From assembly GCA_965230765.1 (NCBI GenBank), contig CBDDLR010000002.1:558001-622000 (forward strand): a DNA stretch of 64,000 nt. The letters run 5' to 3'. Origin of the DNA: Sunxiuqinia sp965230765 (lineage in GTDB: Bacteria; Bacteroidota; Bacteroidia; Bacteroidales; Prolixibacteraceae). Positions within the stretch are counted from its first letter, which is position 1. The number at the start of each line of letters is the position of its first letter. Of this stretch, positions 18,870 through 27,672 are shown piece by piece. Made by a program: the position numbers and the translations under genes. Under the pieces are notes generated by a model. That model made no database searches. It was not told the DNA's origin and was given only the letters and a program-made list of their open reading frames with translations.

Positions 18870-19796
18870 CTATTGTGCTTCTGCTTTTGATTTTAGACTT
18901 TGAAAGCCTTCACCCAAAATTTCCCTGGCATCCATAACGGTAATAAATGCTTCTGGGTCAATCTGACTAATGAACTGTTCCAGAATGGTTACTTCCCTAC
19001 GGCTGACAACGGTGTATATTACTTGCTTTTGATCGTTTGTGTACATTCCTGTCCCATGCAGATAAGTACCACCTCGTTCAAAATCAACCAGTATTTTTCG
19101 TCTAATTTCTTCGTGTTTGTCAGAAATAATAAGCAGTGCTTTGTGGTAGTTAACACCTTCAATGGTAATGTCAATCGCCTTTCCTGTGATATAGATTACC
19201 AGCCACGAATACAATGGAATTTGCCAATCCTTAAAAGCAACCAAACCTAGCAATACGATTACTGAATCAACATAAATCATTAGCTGCCCAAGTTGCATCC
19301 CTGTGTATTTTGCAATAATCATGGCAACAATATCTGATCCCCCCGATGTAGCCCTGGATTTAAAAATCAAACCCAATCCGAAACCAATCAGCACTCCTCC
19401 AAACACGCATGAAAGAAGTACATCCTGAACAAGCGGTGCTTCGCCGTCAACACGCAGGTAAGTGATCATGTCCATAAATACAGAAGTTAAGACAAAGCCT
19501 ACCACTGTTTTCACCCCGAAGCGAGGCCCTAAAATTTTTATTCCGGCAATAGTTAGTGGAATGTTTAAAACCAAACCGAACAAACCAATTGGAATACCCT
19601 CTGGCCAAAAGGAAAAGACACCTTTTGTCAAATGGTGAACTACAATGGCAATCCCATACACACCGCCAGGTACAATTTTATGCGGTGAAATAAAATAGAC
19701 AAACCCAACTGCCAGAATAAAGGCTCCAATTGTGATTAAGCTATATTCTTTAAACCACTTCAGACTAAATAATTTTTCCTTTTGTAAGAATGCCAT
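18870..19796 (-). CDS. YitT family membrane protein
   Basis: A 308-residue protein with about five to six membrane helices (residues about 20-200; motifs FISPHKIVPGGVYG and SRATSGGSDIVAMI typical of YitT/DUF161) and a soluble C-terminal DUF2179 domain. The family is widespread in Bacteroidota and Firmicutes; its transport substrate is not established. Start ATG 19796 is chosen over an upstream TTG because a -7 promoter box overlaps the latter. Confidence 0.85.
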   Translation of the reverse strand: MAFLQKEKLFSLKWFKEYSLITIGAFILAVGFVYFISPHKIVPGGVYGIAIVVHHLTKGVFSFWPEGIPIGLFGLVLNIPLTIAGIKILGPRFGVKTVVGFVLTSVFMDMITYLRVDGEAPLVQDVLLSCVFGGVLIGFGLGLIFKSRATSGGSDIVAMIIAKYTGMQLGQLMIYVDSVIVLLGLVAFKDWQIPLYSWLVIYITGKAIDITIEGVNYHKALLIISDKHEEIRRKILVDFERGGTYLHGTGMYTNDQKQVIYTVVSRREVTILEQFISQIDPEAFITVMDAREILGEGFQSLKSKAEAQ

Positions 19797-19814
19797 GATC
19801 GTTAATTTTTGCTG

Positions 19815-19822
19815 CAAAAATA
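19815..19822 (-). promoter_or_regulatory. -7 promoter box for the YitT gene
   Basis: Minus-strand TATTTTTG matches TANNTTTG and ends 19 bases before ATG 19796. It overlaps the TTG at 19817, which therefore cannot be the start codon. Confidence 0.55.
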
Positions 19823-20129
19823 CGATTTAAGCTTTGATCTTTTTGTTGATTTTTATCAGTAACTTAATTTTTCATAAGATGTTGTTCTGTAGTTTTATTT
19901 ATCTGTTATACAGCAATATAATCGGGGGTGATGAACAAAATAAGATCATATTGTCTTTTATGGGTAATGTAATCAATATGTTTCAAAAACATACAAATAC
20001 AAACAGTTCAATATGTAAATATAAATATATTTGAATTGTCTTTTGGAATTAGCTCAAGTAACTTACTTCTGTTTTTCTGTGCGAGTATGTTGCTTGCTAT
20101 GATATTGAAGCTTGATTAAAACTAATACT
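19823..20129. other. AT-rich intergenic region, no gene seen
   Basis: About 300 bases between the divergent YitT and porin genes. It is very AT-rich, holds the upstream part of the YitT promoter and presumably that of the porin operon. No exact TANNTTTG box was found in front of the porin. A 66-codon open frame here starts at TTG and has no homology I recognise. Confidence 0.5.
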
Positions 20130-21422
20130 ATGGGAAAAAAACTAATTCTACTTGTACTATTCTTTACAAGCAGCTTTGCTTTTGGTCAAAGTAATGCTTT
20201 AAAATTAAATCTTGATGAAACAGGAAAGACCTATGTAAAAGGTTCTGTACGTGCACAGTTTTGGGGGAGATACCTGGAGATGAACCCTGGCACAAACATT
20301 AATGGGGAGTCTGTTGCTAACAAAATGGATTTTTCCATTCGTCGTATACGCATGAATATATCAGCCCAGTTAACTCCAAAGCTTTATGTTTTTTCACTAT
20401 TTGGTGGAAATAATATTAATTTAAGAACAGAAAAAAGCTTTCCTTTTGATGTGTTGGATTTAAATGCAGAGTACACCTTTGACGAAGCTTTTGCTTTAGG
20501 AATTGGTGAGAATGCCTGGGATGGGTTAAGCAGATGGCTGACACGTAGCAGTAAATCATTAATGACCCTGGATGCACCGTTGTTTTCCCTTTTAACAGTA
20601 AACAAAAATGATGATTTGTCACGTGGGCTGGGTGTTTGGGCAAAAGGTCAGATAGGGAAATTTGATTACATACTATCCTTAAAGAATCCAACAAATTTTG
20701 GGGTAGAAGCAAAAGAGGGGGTTACGGACTATGCTCTGAATAATCCACGGATGAGAACTTCTGCTTACCTGAAGTATGAATTTTTAGATAATGAAAGTAA
20801 TAAGTCAGCCTACAGCGGTGGGGCAGGAACTTACCTTGGGAAAAAACGCATTTTGAATTTGGGTGGCGGATTTCTACATCAACCAAAAATGACATCGAGC
20901 CTGGTTAATGGCAGGGAGGAGTATTATGATTTCAATAATTGGGCAATTGAGTTGTTTTACGATACACCAATAAATAAAGAACATGGAACTGCACTAACCA
21001 CCTATCTGGGTTATTATGATACCGATTTTGGGCCTAACTATATACGCAATGTAGGTGCAAATGACTACACAAGCGGAGGGACTTCATACAATGGTTCCGG
21101 GAACGATTTTCCCATGATGGGTACTGGAGGTACGATCTTCTTTCAATTTGGTTATTTATTGCCGAAAGGTTTCCTTACAAACAAAGAAACAGGCAACCAG
21201 TTACAGCCCAATATTGCGATTCAATATTCCAATTTTGATGCCTTGGAAGATGCAACTGTTGTTTATGACCTGGGTGTAAACCTGATTATGAAAGGACATT
21301 CAAATAAGCTGACCTTAAACTATCAAAGCAGACCTGTTTATCAGGAAAATGGTGGAGGCGAGATTGTGGTGGATGAACGTAAAGGGATGCTGGTACTTCA
21401 ATATCAAATAGAAATTAATTAA
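20130..21422 (+). CDS. Outer-membrane porin (OprP/OprO-like)
   Basis: A 430-residue protein with a signal peptide (LVLFFTSSFAFGQ) and the alternating hydrophobic/aromatic pattern of a beta-barrel. DFSIRRIRMNISAQLTPKL near residue 75 is the typical early strand of phosphate-selective-type porins in Bacteroidota, and the last strand ends in an aromatic/hydrophobic pattern (LVLQYQIEIN). It is followed after 10 bases by a carboxylate transporter gene, so it likely lets the same solute cross the outer membrane. ATG 20130 is used; the TTG 18 bases upstream is less likely. Confidence 0.82.
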   Translation: MGKKLILLVLFFTSSFAFGQSNALKLNLDETGKTYVKGSVRAQFWGRYLEMNPGTNINGESVANKMDFSIRRIRMNISAQLTPKLYVFSLFGGNNINLRTEKSFPFDVLDLNAEYTFDEAFALGIGENAWDGLSRWLTRSSKSLMTLDAPLFSLLTVNKNDDLSRGLGVWAKGQIGKFDYILSLKNPTNFGVEAKEGVTDYALNNPRMRTSAYLKYEFLDNESNKSAYSGGAGTYLGKKRILNLGGGFLHQPKMTSSLVNGREEYYDFNNWAIELFYDTPINKEHGTALTTYLGYYDTDFGPNYIRNVGANDYTSGGTSYNGSGNDFPMMGTGGTIFFQFGYLLPKGFLTNKETGNQLQPNIAIQYSNFDALEDATVVYDLGVNLIMKGHSNKLTLNYQSRPVYQENGGGEIVVDERKGMLVLQYQIEIN

Positions 21423-21432
21423 ATACAACGAC

Positions 21433-22974
21433 ATGGCAAAAGTTACAACAAAAGAAAATGTGAATTACAAGATAATCATTCTTGGGATTGTTGTTTTTAT
21501 ACTAATGGTTTTGTTTTTGGATCTTGTTCCGGGAAACAAAGGCGTAACTATTACAGCTGCCATTGCAGTTTTAATGGCTTTGTGGTGGGTTACTGAAGCC
21601 ATCCCAATTGGTTTAACTAGTTTGCTGCCTTTGATTTTATTCCCGGCATTTGGGGTGTTAAACGGGAAAGCAATTTCGAATGCTTACATTAATTATGTCA
21701 TTTTTCTGTTTATAGGAGGTTTTTTTATGGCGCTTGCCCTTGAAAAATGGGATTTGCACAAACGAATTGCACTTAAAATCCTATCCTATCTTGGAGGTAG
21801 TCCGTTTACTATTATGCTTGGGTTTATGATTGCTTCTGCTTTTTTATCGATGTGGATGTCAAACACTGCAACAGCGATGATGATGCTACCCATAATTTTC
21901 TCTGTAACTACTGCATTAGAGGAAACACACGGAACTAAAAAGCTTGGAAAGTTTACAACTGGCATATTATTGGCAGTTGCCTATTCGTGTTCAATAGGCG
22001 GAATTGCCACACTTGTGGGTACACCACCAAATCTTTCCTTTGTCCGTATTTTGGAAATCATTTACCCGAATGTGCCCGAAATTTCATTTGGACAGTGGAT
22101 TATATTTGCAGCACCGCTAAGTGTAGCAATGTTTGTTGTTATAATACTAATTCTTTACTTCATGTTCCCACCCAAAAAAAACTTAAAGGTCTTGGATAAA
22201 TCGTTCTTTAAAGATAAATATGCTGAACTGGGTCCGGTTACCGCTGAACAAAAACGTGTTTTAATCCTGTTTCTGGTTTTGGTGTTTATGTGGGTATTCC
22301 GAAAAACATTAGATCTTGGAAGTTTTTCTTTGCCTGGTTGGAGCGAACTGTTCCCCGAACCAGGCTTTATTAACGATGGTACAATTGCAATATTTGTAGC
22401 GGTTTTACTTTTTATTATGCCAGCATCAAATAAAAAAGAAGGGTTGTTAACCTGGACTATAGTCCCCAAAATTCCATGGGGTATTGTGTTGCTGTTCGGT
22501 GGTGGTTTTGCTTTAGCGAAAGGATTTATTGACTCAGGATTGTCAACTTTTATTGGTGAGAAGTTAGCCTCGGTAGGAAATGGTGGAAACTTTAGCCTGT
22601 TGGTAATGGTTACCGGTCTAATGACTTTTTTAACTGAATTTACGTCGAATACTGCAACTACCGAAATGATGCTTCCTGTCGTGTCTGGTCTGGCTGATCA
22701 ATTAAAATTAAACCCCTTGTTTTTAATGATCCCAATTACGTTGGCAGCTTCAATGGCTTTTATGTTTCCTGTTGCGACCCCACCAAATGCTGTTGTTTTT
22801 GGTACAGGCAAGTTGCACATCTGGGATATGGCTAAAGCTGGGATCATCATTAATGTGATTGGCATTATTTTAATTGTGCTATTGGTGCTTCTTTGGGGAA
22901 CAGTGATATTTGATATTGATTTATCAGTAATGCCTGAATGGGCTCAGCAGGCCAATGTAAATACAGCTCATTGA
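21433..22974 (+). CDS. DASS (SLC13) family sodium/dicarboxylate symporter
   Basis: A 513-residue inner-membrane protein with about eleven helices. The paired SNT signatures of the divalent anion:sodium symporters are both present: WMSNTATAMMMLP and FTSNTATTEMMLP. Such carriers (for example VcINDY) import succinate, malate or fumarate with Na+. Together with the porin just upstream it forms an uptake unit for C4-dicarboxylates or a similar anion (substrate inferred). Confidence 0.9.
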   Translation: MAKVTTKENVNYKIIILGIVVFILMVLFLDLVPGNKGVTITAAIAVLMALWWVTEAIPIGLTSLLPLILFPAFGVLNGKAISNAYINYVIFLFIGGFFMALALEKWDLHKRIALKILSYLGGSPFTIMLGFMIASAFLSMWMSNTATAMMMLPIIFSVTTALEETHGTKKLGKFTTGILLAVAYSCSIGGIATLVGTPPNLSFVRILEIIYPNVPEISFGQWIIFAAPLSVAMFVVIILILYFMFPPKKNLKVLDKSFFKDKYAELGPVTAEQKRVLILFLVLVFMWVFRKTLDLGSFSLPGWSELFPEPGFINDGTIAIFVAVLLFIMPASNKKEGLLTWTIVPKIPWGIVLLFGGGFALAKGFIDSGLSTFIGEKLASVGNGGNFSLLVMVTGLMTFLTEFTSNTATTEMMLPVVSGLADQLKLNPLFLMIPITLAASMAFMFPVATPPNAVVFGTGKLHIWDMAKAGIIINVIGIILIVLLVLLWGTVIFDIDLSVMPEWAQQANVNTAH

Positions 22975-23008
22975 TGTGATGATTGTGTGATGAAAAGGTG
23001 GGAAAAAT

Positions 23009-23040
23009 GAAAAAGAAAAGGGGGCCGCACTCGACCCCCA
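23009..23040 (-). terminator. Terminator of the small Cys-containing gene
   Basis: On the minus strand GGGGG-tcgagtgcgg-CCCCC is followed by TTTTCTTTTTC, just 6 bases after the stop of the 75-codon gene. A dedicated intrinsic terminator supports that gene being real. Confidence 0.75.
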
Positions 23041-23045
23041 AAATT

Positions 23046-23273
23046 CTACAAAATTGCGATTCGTGAAAAAGGGACTTTATCTTCTCGGCGAGCAATGCAG
23101 TTTCTGTGATGTTTTTCTAAAACTGAACGCTCTTCCGTTGTTATCGAAACAATATATTTTAGTCGTTTTGGCAATTCCTGGGATCTTATTGACTTGTATG
23201 CACAATTATCCGCTTCAGAACCCATTGGGCATCCGAAAATTAATCCGTAATAATCTGAATGATTCCTTGCCAT
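23046..23273 (-). CDS. Small Cys-containing conserved-looking protein, 75 aa
   Basis: A 75-residue cytoplasmic protein, not in a family I can name. It has Cys at GCPMGSEADNC (C-x8-C) and a third in HHRNC, plus a central charged helical stretch (ELPKRLKYIVSITTEERSVLEKHH). Three Cys and a nearby His could bind zinc or another metal (inference). It has one of the few good Shine-Dalgarno sites in the window (GAGGAGG about 6 bases before the ATG) and its own terminator. It lies between the DASS transporter and ffh, on the opposite strand to both. I recall similar short CP-G-x-C proteins in Bacteroidota but cannot verify this. Confidence 0.65.
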   Translation of the reverse strand: MARNHSDYYGLIFGCPMGSEADNCAYKSIRSQELPKRLKYIVSITTEERSVLEKHHRNCIARREDKVPFSRIAIL

Positions 23274-23392
23274 AATAACCTCCTCTGCTTGATTTCAGAC
23301 ATGAGTTTATTCCTATTAAACAAAAAAGGTAACCCAGATTTTATAAATAATTTTAAAAAAGTTTTTTCAGATTCTCCTTTCTTAATTTTTTG

Positions 23393-23400
23393 TACTTTTG
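23393..23400 (+). promoter_or_regulatory. -7 promoter box for ffh-folD
   Basis: TACTTTTG matches TANNTTTG. The predicted start is near 23407, about 27 bases before the ffh ATG at 23434. Confidence 0.6.
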
Positions 23401-23433
23401 CCGAATCTTTTACACAAGTAATTACAATTGGAT

Positions 23434-24762
23434 ATGTTTGAGAGTCTTAACGAAAAACTAGAGAAATCATTCCGGTTACTGAAAGGTAAGGGAAGGATTA
23501 CCGAAATAAATATCGCTGAAACTTTAAAAGAGGTGAGGCGTGCTTTACTGGATGCCGATGTTAACTATAAGATAGCCAAGTCATTCACGGAAATAGTTAA
23601 AGAAAAAGCACTTGGTCAGGATGTACTTTCTGCGGTTCAGCCAGGGCAAATGATGGTTAAAATTGTTCACGATGAACTTGCTGAGTTGATGGGAAGCAAG
23701 TCGGTTGACATTGATCTGACCGGAAAGCCTGCTGTTATTTTGATTGCTGGACTACAAGGTTCAGGTAAAACAACTTTTTCGGGAAAGCTGGCAAAGTTGC
23801 TGAAAAGCAAAAAAGGCAAACATCCACTTTTGGTGGCTGGCGATGTTTATCGTCCTGCTGCGATCGATCAGCTAAAAGTTTTAGGAGAGCAAATTCAAGT
23901 TCCTGTTTATACTGAAGAAGGAAATAAACAGCCAGTAAAGATTGCTAAGGCTGCCATTCAGCACGCAAAAGCGAATGGAAACGATGTGGTCATCGTCGAT
24001 ACAGCTGGTCGTTTGGCTGTAGATGAAGAAATGATGAAAGAGATTGCTGCGGTAAAAGCTGCTGTTAATCCTTCTGAAATTCTTTTTGTGGTTGACTCTA
24101 TGACTGGTCAGGATGCGGTGAATACTGCAAAAGAATTCAATGACCGCCTTGATTTTGATGGTGTTGTGCTAACAAAGCTTGATGGTGATACCCGAGGTGG
24201 TGCTGCTCTTTCAATCCGAAAAGTGGTTGATAAGCCAATCAAATATGTTGGTACTGGTGAAAAAATGGAAGCCTTGGATGTGTTCCACCCTGATCGGATG
24301 GCCGATCGTATTCTGGGTATGGGTGACGTTGTTTCGCTGGTTGAAAAAGCGCAGGAGCAGTTTGATGAAGAAGAAGCCCGTCGTTTGCAAAAGAAGTTGG
24401 CTAAAAACCAGTTTAATTTTAATGACTTCCTAAAGCAAATTCAGCAGATTAAAAAGATGGGTAACCTGAAAGACCTGGCAGGCATGATCCCAGGAATGGG
24501 AAAAGCAATGAAGGGAATGGATATTGAAGATGATGCGTTCAAGCATATCGAAGCAATTATACATTCAATGACACCTGCGGAACGTGAGGATCCTACGATT
24601 TTGAATGGTTCACGCAGGAAAAGGATTGCTGATGGTGCAGGGTCAAATATTCAGGAAGTAAACCGCTTGATCAAGCAATTTGCAGAAACACGCAAAATGA
24701 TGCGCATGGTTTCTCAAGGAAAAAACTTAAACCGAATGATGGGCAATATGCCAAAACGATAA
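23434..24762 (+). CDS. ffh: Signal recognition particle protein
   Basis: A 442-residue SRP54 homologue that binds signal sequences of nascent membrane proteins and 4.5S RNA. The order is N domain, G domain with GLQGSGKTTF, DTAGRLAVDEEM and TKLDGDTRGG, then the Met-rich M domain (MIPGMGKAMKGM and GSRRKRIADGAG). ATG 23434 is used; TTG 23428 is an alternative two codons upstream. folD follows after 16 bases in the same operon. Confidence 0.97.
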   Translation: MFESLNEKLEKSFRLLKGKGRITEINIAETLKEVRRALLDADVNYKIAKSFTEIVKEKALGQDVLSAVQPGQMMVKIVHDELAELMGSKSVDIDLTGKPAVILIAGLQGSGKTTFSGKLAKLLKSKKGKHPLLVAGDVYRPAAIDQLKVLGEQIQVPVYTEEGNKQPVKIAKAAIQHAKANGNDVVIVDTAGRLAVDEEMMKEIAAVKAAVNPSEILFVVDSMTGQDAVNTAKEFNDRLDFDGVVLTKLDGDTRGGAALSIRKVVDKPIKYVGTGEKMEALDVFHPDRMADRILGMGDVVSLVEKAQEQFDEEEARRLQKKLAKNQFNFNDFLKQIQQIKKMGNLKDLAGMIPGMGKAMKGMDIEDDAFKHIEAIIHSMTPAEREDPTILNGSRRKRIADGAGSNIQEVNRLIKQFAETRKMMRMVSQGKNLNRMMGNMPKR

Positions 24763-24778
24763 TTAATAATTCTGAGGA

Positions 24779-25654
24779 ATGATATTAATTGATGGAAAAA
24801 AAACTGCTGCTGATATAAAAAAGGAGATAGCGGCAGATGTAGAAATAATGGTCGCAGAAGGAAAAAAACAACCTCATCTTGCAGCAATTTTGGTTGGTCA
24901 TGATGGTGGAAGTGAATCATATGTTGCCTTCAAGATAAAAGACTGTGCTGAAGTTGGTTTTAAATCTTCGTTGATTCGTTATGAAGATGACGTGACTGAA
25001 GCCGAGTTGCTAACCAAAGTAGAAGAACTAAATACTGACGATGATGTGGATGGCTTTATCGTCCAGCTTCCATTGCCTGATCATATCTCTGAGCAAAAGA
25101 TAATAGAAGCCATTGATCCAAAAAAAGATGTGGATGGTTTCCATCCAGTCAACGTAGGTCGGATGGTAATTGGTCTTCCTTCGTTTGTTTCTGCTACTCC
25201 TGATGGGATTGTTGAGTTATTGCAGCGCTACAAGATTGAAACTTCAGGAAAAAATTGTGTGGTAGTTGGACGAAGTAACATTGTTGGCCGACCAATGAGT
25301 GTGTTGATGTCGCAAAAAAAGATGAATGCAACAGTTACAGTTGCTCATAGCCGTACAAAAAACTTGAATGAATTATGTGCCAGCGCAGATATACTTATTG
25401 CCGCATTAGGTTATCCCGAGTTTGTAAAAGCGGACATGGTAAAAGAAGGTGCAGTGGTGATTGACGTGGGTACAACCCGTGTTAGATCAGATAAAACCAA
25501 GTCGGGCTGGAAACTGAAAGGCGATGTGCTTTTTGATGAAGTTGCCCCTAAATGTTCAGCAATAACTCCTGTTCCTGGCGGAGTAGGGCCTATGACCCGT
25601 GTATCATTGTTGAAAAACACTTTGCTTGCGGCTAAAAATGAAATTTATAGCTAA
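24779..25654 (+). CDS. folD: Methylenetetrahydrofolate dehydrogenase/cyclohydrolase
   Basis: A 291-residue bifunctional enzyme that interconverts 5,10-methylene-, methenyl- and 10-formyl-tetrahydrofolate with NADP. Visible signatures are YVAFKIKDCAEVGF with the catalytic Lys, VDGFIVQLPLP, and the nucleotide loop VVGRSNIVGRPMS. The C-terminal TPVPGGVGPMT is intact. The start has a short GAGG element just upstream, and the gene ends in an intrinsic terminator. Confidence 0.96.
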   Translation: MILIDGKKTAADIKKEIAADVEIMVAEGKKQPHLAAILVGHDGGSESYVAFKIKDCAEVGFKSSLIRYEDDVTEAELLTKVEELNTDDDVDGFIVQLPLPDHISEQKIIEAIDPKKDVDGFHPVNVGRMVIGLPSFVSATPDGIVELLQRYKIETSGKNCVVVGRSNIVGRPMSVLMSQKKMNATVTVAHSRTKNLNELCASADILIAALGYPEFVKADMVKEGAVVIDVGTTRVRSDKTKSGWKLKGDVLFDEVAPKCSAITPVPGGVGPMTRVSLLKNTLLAAKNEIYS

Positions 25655-25673
25655 CTCTATTTATATGATATAG

Positions 25674-25708
25674 AAAAGGCATCTGTCGGTTGACGGATGC
25701 CTTTTTTT
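25674..25708 (+). terminator. Terminator of ffh-folD
   Basis: GGCATCTGTC-ggtt-GACGGATGCC (one wobble pair) preceded by A's and followed by seven T's. This is a strong intrinsic terminator 20 bases after the folD stop, facing the end of the beta-helix gene. Confidence 0.9.
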
Positions 25709-25728
25709 ACTTCCTATGGTTTTGTGTT

Positions 25729-27540
25729 TTATTCTTCCCCAATTAAGCTAAGTGCTTTTTTGTATAATGGAGTGTATTCATAAATAAGCACTTCATTTTT
25801 GCCAGCCTTTAAGCTTGTGAACGGACCTGCATAGTTATTTTCGTTCCTTGCATTTCCGAAGAAATCAGACTTAACTGAAGCATCAATTGTAAAAGGTAGT
25901 TGAAGGTCTTCTTTCGACACAACTGGAAGTTTTGTTGCTAAGAATTGCTCATCAAGAGTGAAGCTAAGCGTTAAGCCATCGTCGGTTTCAATTACTTCAA
26001 ATTCGGATGGCGTTGAGATGGTTGTGGCGTTTTTATCTTCAGGATATTGAGTCGCTTCATCCATATAAACATTGGATTTGTAGATGGCATCATCTTCATC
26101 TATCTCAGGGTCAAAACCACCACCAATAAACAGGTTGTTCATCCAACGGGCATCTGCAACACGTGGCCTGTCTCCCCAAACTTGGTTTTCCCATTTGTGT
26201 TTGGTGTCAACAAATAGGTTGTGCACCCATGCATCGCCAATTGTTGAGTAGGAGCCAATTGTTCCACCAATTAGAATGTTGTTCTCTAAAAGGTTTGGCC
26301 CTTTAAAATTAGCTTCCATCAAAATTGGATGTGCCTCTGTTTTTAAAATAATGTTATTGCTAATGCGCCAGTTTTCGTTTTTAAAATCATTCCAAATGCC
26401 GTGGGCTGCACCCTGTGTGATATCAAATGAATAAACACCACGAATGAAATTATCTTTGATAACCATCTCATTGGCATTGTGGTGCTTAATTCCTGCTGTT
26501 TCCCAACCGCCAAACTCTTCTCGATAATTGATATCTTCAATGTGGTTTCCATAGATTTGAGAATGGTGGTTCCAGAGCTGACCAGCGGTGCCGCCCTGTC
26601 CGCAACGCATGAGCACATTGTTTTTAATGATGTGGTGACCACTTTCTTCCAGGTTTGCTTCCCCGTTTGGTATACCTATGGAAATGGCGAGCCCTTTTGC
26701 ATACATAACAATGTTATCTTCAATAGTCCAGTGGTGACCTCCGTTTGAGCCAATTGCAGCAGGCTGGTAAACTGTTGGAGGTGCCCAGTGACAGGCCACG
26801 TTTAATACCGTAAACCCCTGAAATGTAATATAACTTACATCATTTTTTTCAGGATAAAAAGCGTGTGGTCTTGTCGTAATTTCCACATTGGACTTGTTTG
26901 GGTTTTTATCAGCAAAATTTGCCCAAATTGAGCTTGTGTCATTTTCCGTTTCGGTGTACCAGCTTAGTTCGGTGCTTTCCAAAGCTGTTATTGTGTCTTT
27001 TTCGGTAAGTCCTTCACCGTTAATTATTACATCACCGAGGTGTGTCCACCTGCCGTATTTCAACCAGCCCCAACCATCGCCTGATTCATCTATCCCAACG
27101 GGAAGTGGATGTCTGGATAAGGTGTTAAATGGGTTTAAATTTCCGAAGAAAGCTTGTGGCAGGGAGAGTTTCCATATGCCATTGTTTTGTTGTTGCCATC
27201 CGGTAGCTTTTTCTGATCCCAAAATTCGAACATCTTCTCCTCGTGCTGCACGGTAAGTAATTAGCGAGTCTTCTGAACTACCACCGCGAGGAGGGTTGAC
27301 CCATTCGCGATAAATACCTTCTTTAACAGTTACTGTGTCGCCTGGCATGGCTAGCTGCGCTGCCTGGGTAATTGTTAAGAGTGGTTTTTTGGCTGTTCCT
27401 GGATTCGCATCAGAACCATTTTTTGCCACAAAATACTCCTTTGGAGCATTGGGATCAATCTGGTTACACGAAAAAAAAGAGATGCTTGAAATCGAAAATA
27501 GTGCTAGTAGTAGCAACATTGAATAGTTGGATTTTTTCAT
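25729..27540 (-). CDS. Right-handed parallel beta-helix lipoprotein
   Basis: A 603-residue lipoprotein with lipobox FFSC near residue 25. It begins with YFVAKNGSDANPGTAKKPL and GDTVTVKEGIYREW, the DUF1565-like entry to a right-handed beta-helix, then shows many N-rich coils (IIKNNVLMRCGQGG, WRISNNIILKTEAH, WMNNLFIGGG). Proteins of this build are often polysaccharide lyases or glycoside hydrolases acting on uronate-rich polymers at the cell surface. The catalytic residues cannot be assigned here. The presence of uxaBA elsewhere in the window fits a uronate-degrading lifestyle but is no proof. It is a single gene with its own promoter box. Confidence 0.8.
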   Translation of the reverse strand: MKKSNYSMLLLLALFSISSISFFSCNQIDPNAPKEYFVAKNGSDANPGTAKKPLLTITQAAQLAMPGDTVTVKEGIYREWVNPPRGGSSEDSLITYRAARGEDVRILGSEKATGWQQQNNGIWKLSLPQAFFGNLNPFNTLSRHPLPVGIDESGDGWGWLKYGRWTHLGDVIINGEGLTEKDTITALESTELSWYTETENDTSSIWANFADKNPNKSNVEITTRPHAFYPEKNDVSYITFQGFTVLNVACHWAPPTVYQPAAIGSNGGHHWTIEDNIVMYAKGLAISIGIPNGEANLEESGHHIIKNNVLMRCGQGGTAGQLWNHHSQIYGNHIEDINYREEFGGWETAGIKHHNANEMVIKDNFIRGVYSFDITQGAAHGIWNDFKNENWRISNNIILKTEAHPILMEANFKGPNLLENNILIGGTIGSYSTIGDAWVHNLFVDTKHKWENQVWGDRPRVADARWMNNLFIGGGFDPEIDEDDAIYKSNVYMDEATQYPEDKNATTISTPSEFEVIETDDGLTLSFTLDEQFLATKLPVVSKEDLQLPFTIDASVKSDFFGNARNENNYAGPFTSLKAGKNEVLIYEYTPLYKKALSLIGEE

Positions 27541-27581
27541 CTTTAAAATTTTTTAATAGATAATTCAATGCCGCAACGTTT

Positions 27582-27589
27582 CAAAGGTA
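27582..27589 (-). promoter_or_regulatory. -7 promoter box for the beta-helix lipoprotein
   Basis: Minus-strand TACCTTTG matches TANNTTTG; the predicted start near 27575 leaves a leader of about 35 bases. Confidence 0.55.
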
Positions 27590-27672
27590 CAAATTTTCCA
27601 ACATGATGAAGAAGCAAATTAATGGGATTAACAGTTTTTTTACAATTTAAACCTCTGTTTGAATCAGGGAAA

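Noticed and set aside
19834..20034. 66-codon plus-strand frame in the YitT-porin gap
   Set aside because: It starts at TTG, has no ribosome site and is AT-rich noise with hydrophobic bias from T-rich codons.
23054..23275. 73-codon plus-strand frame opposite the small Cys gene
   Set aside because: The minus-strand frame has a strong ribosome site and terminator; the plus-strand one has neither.
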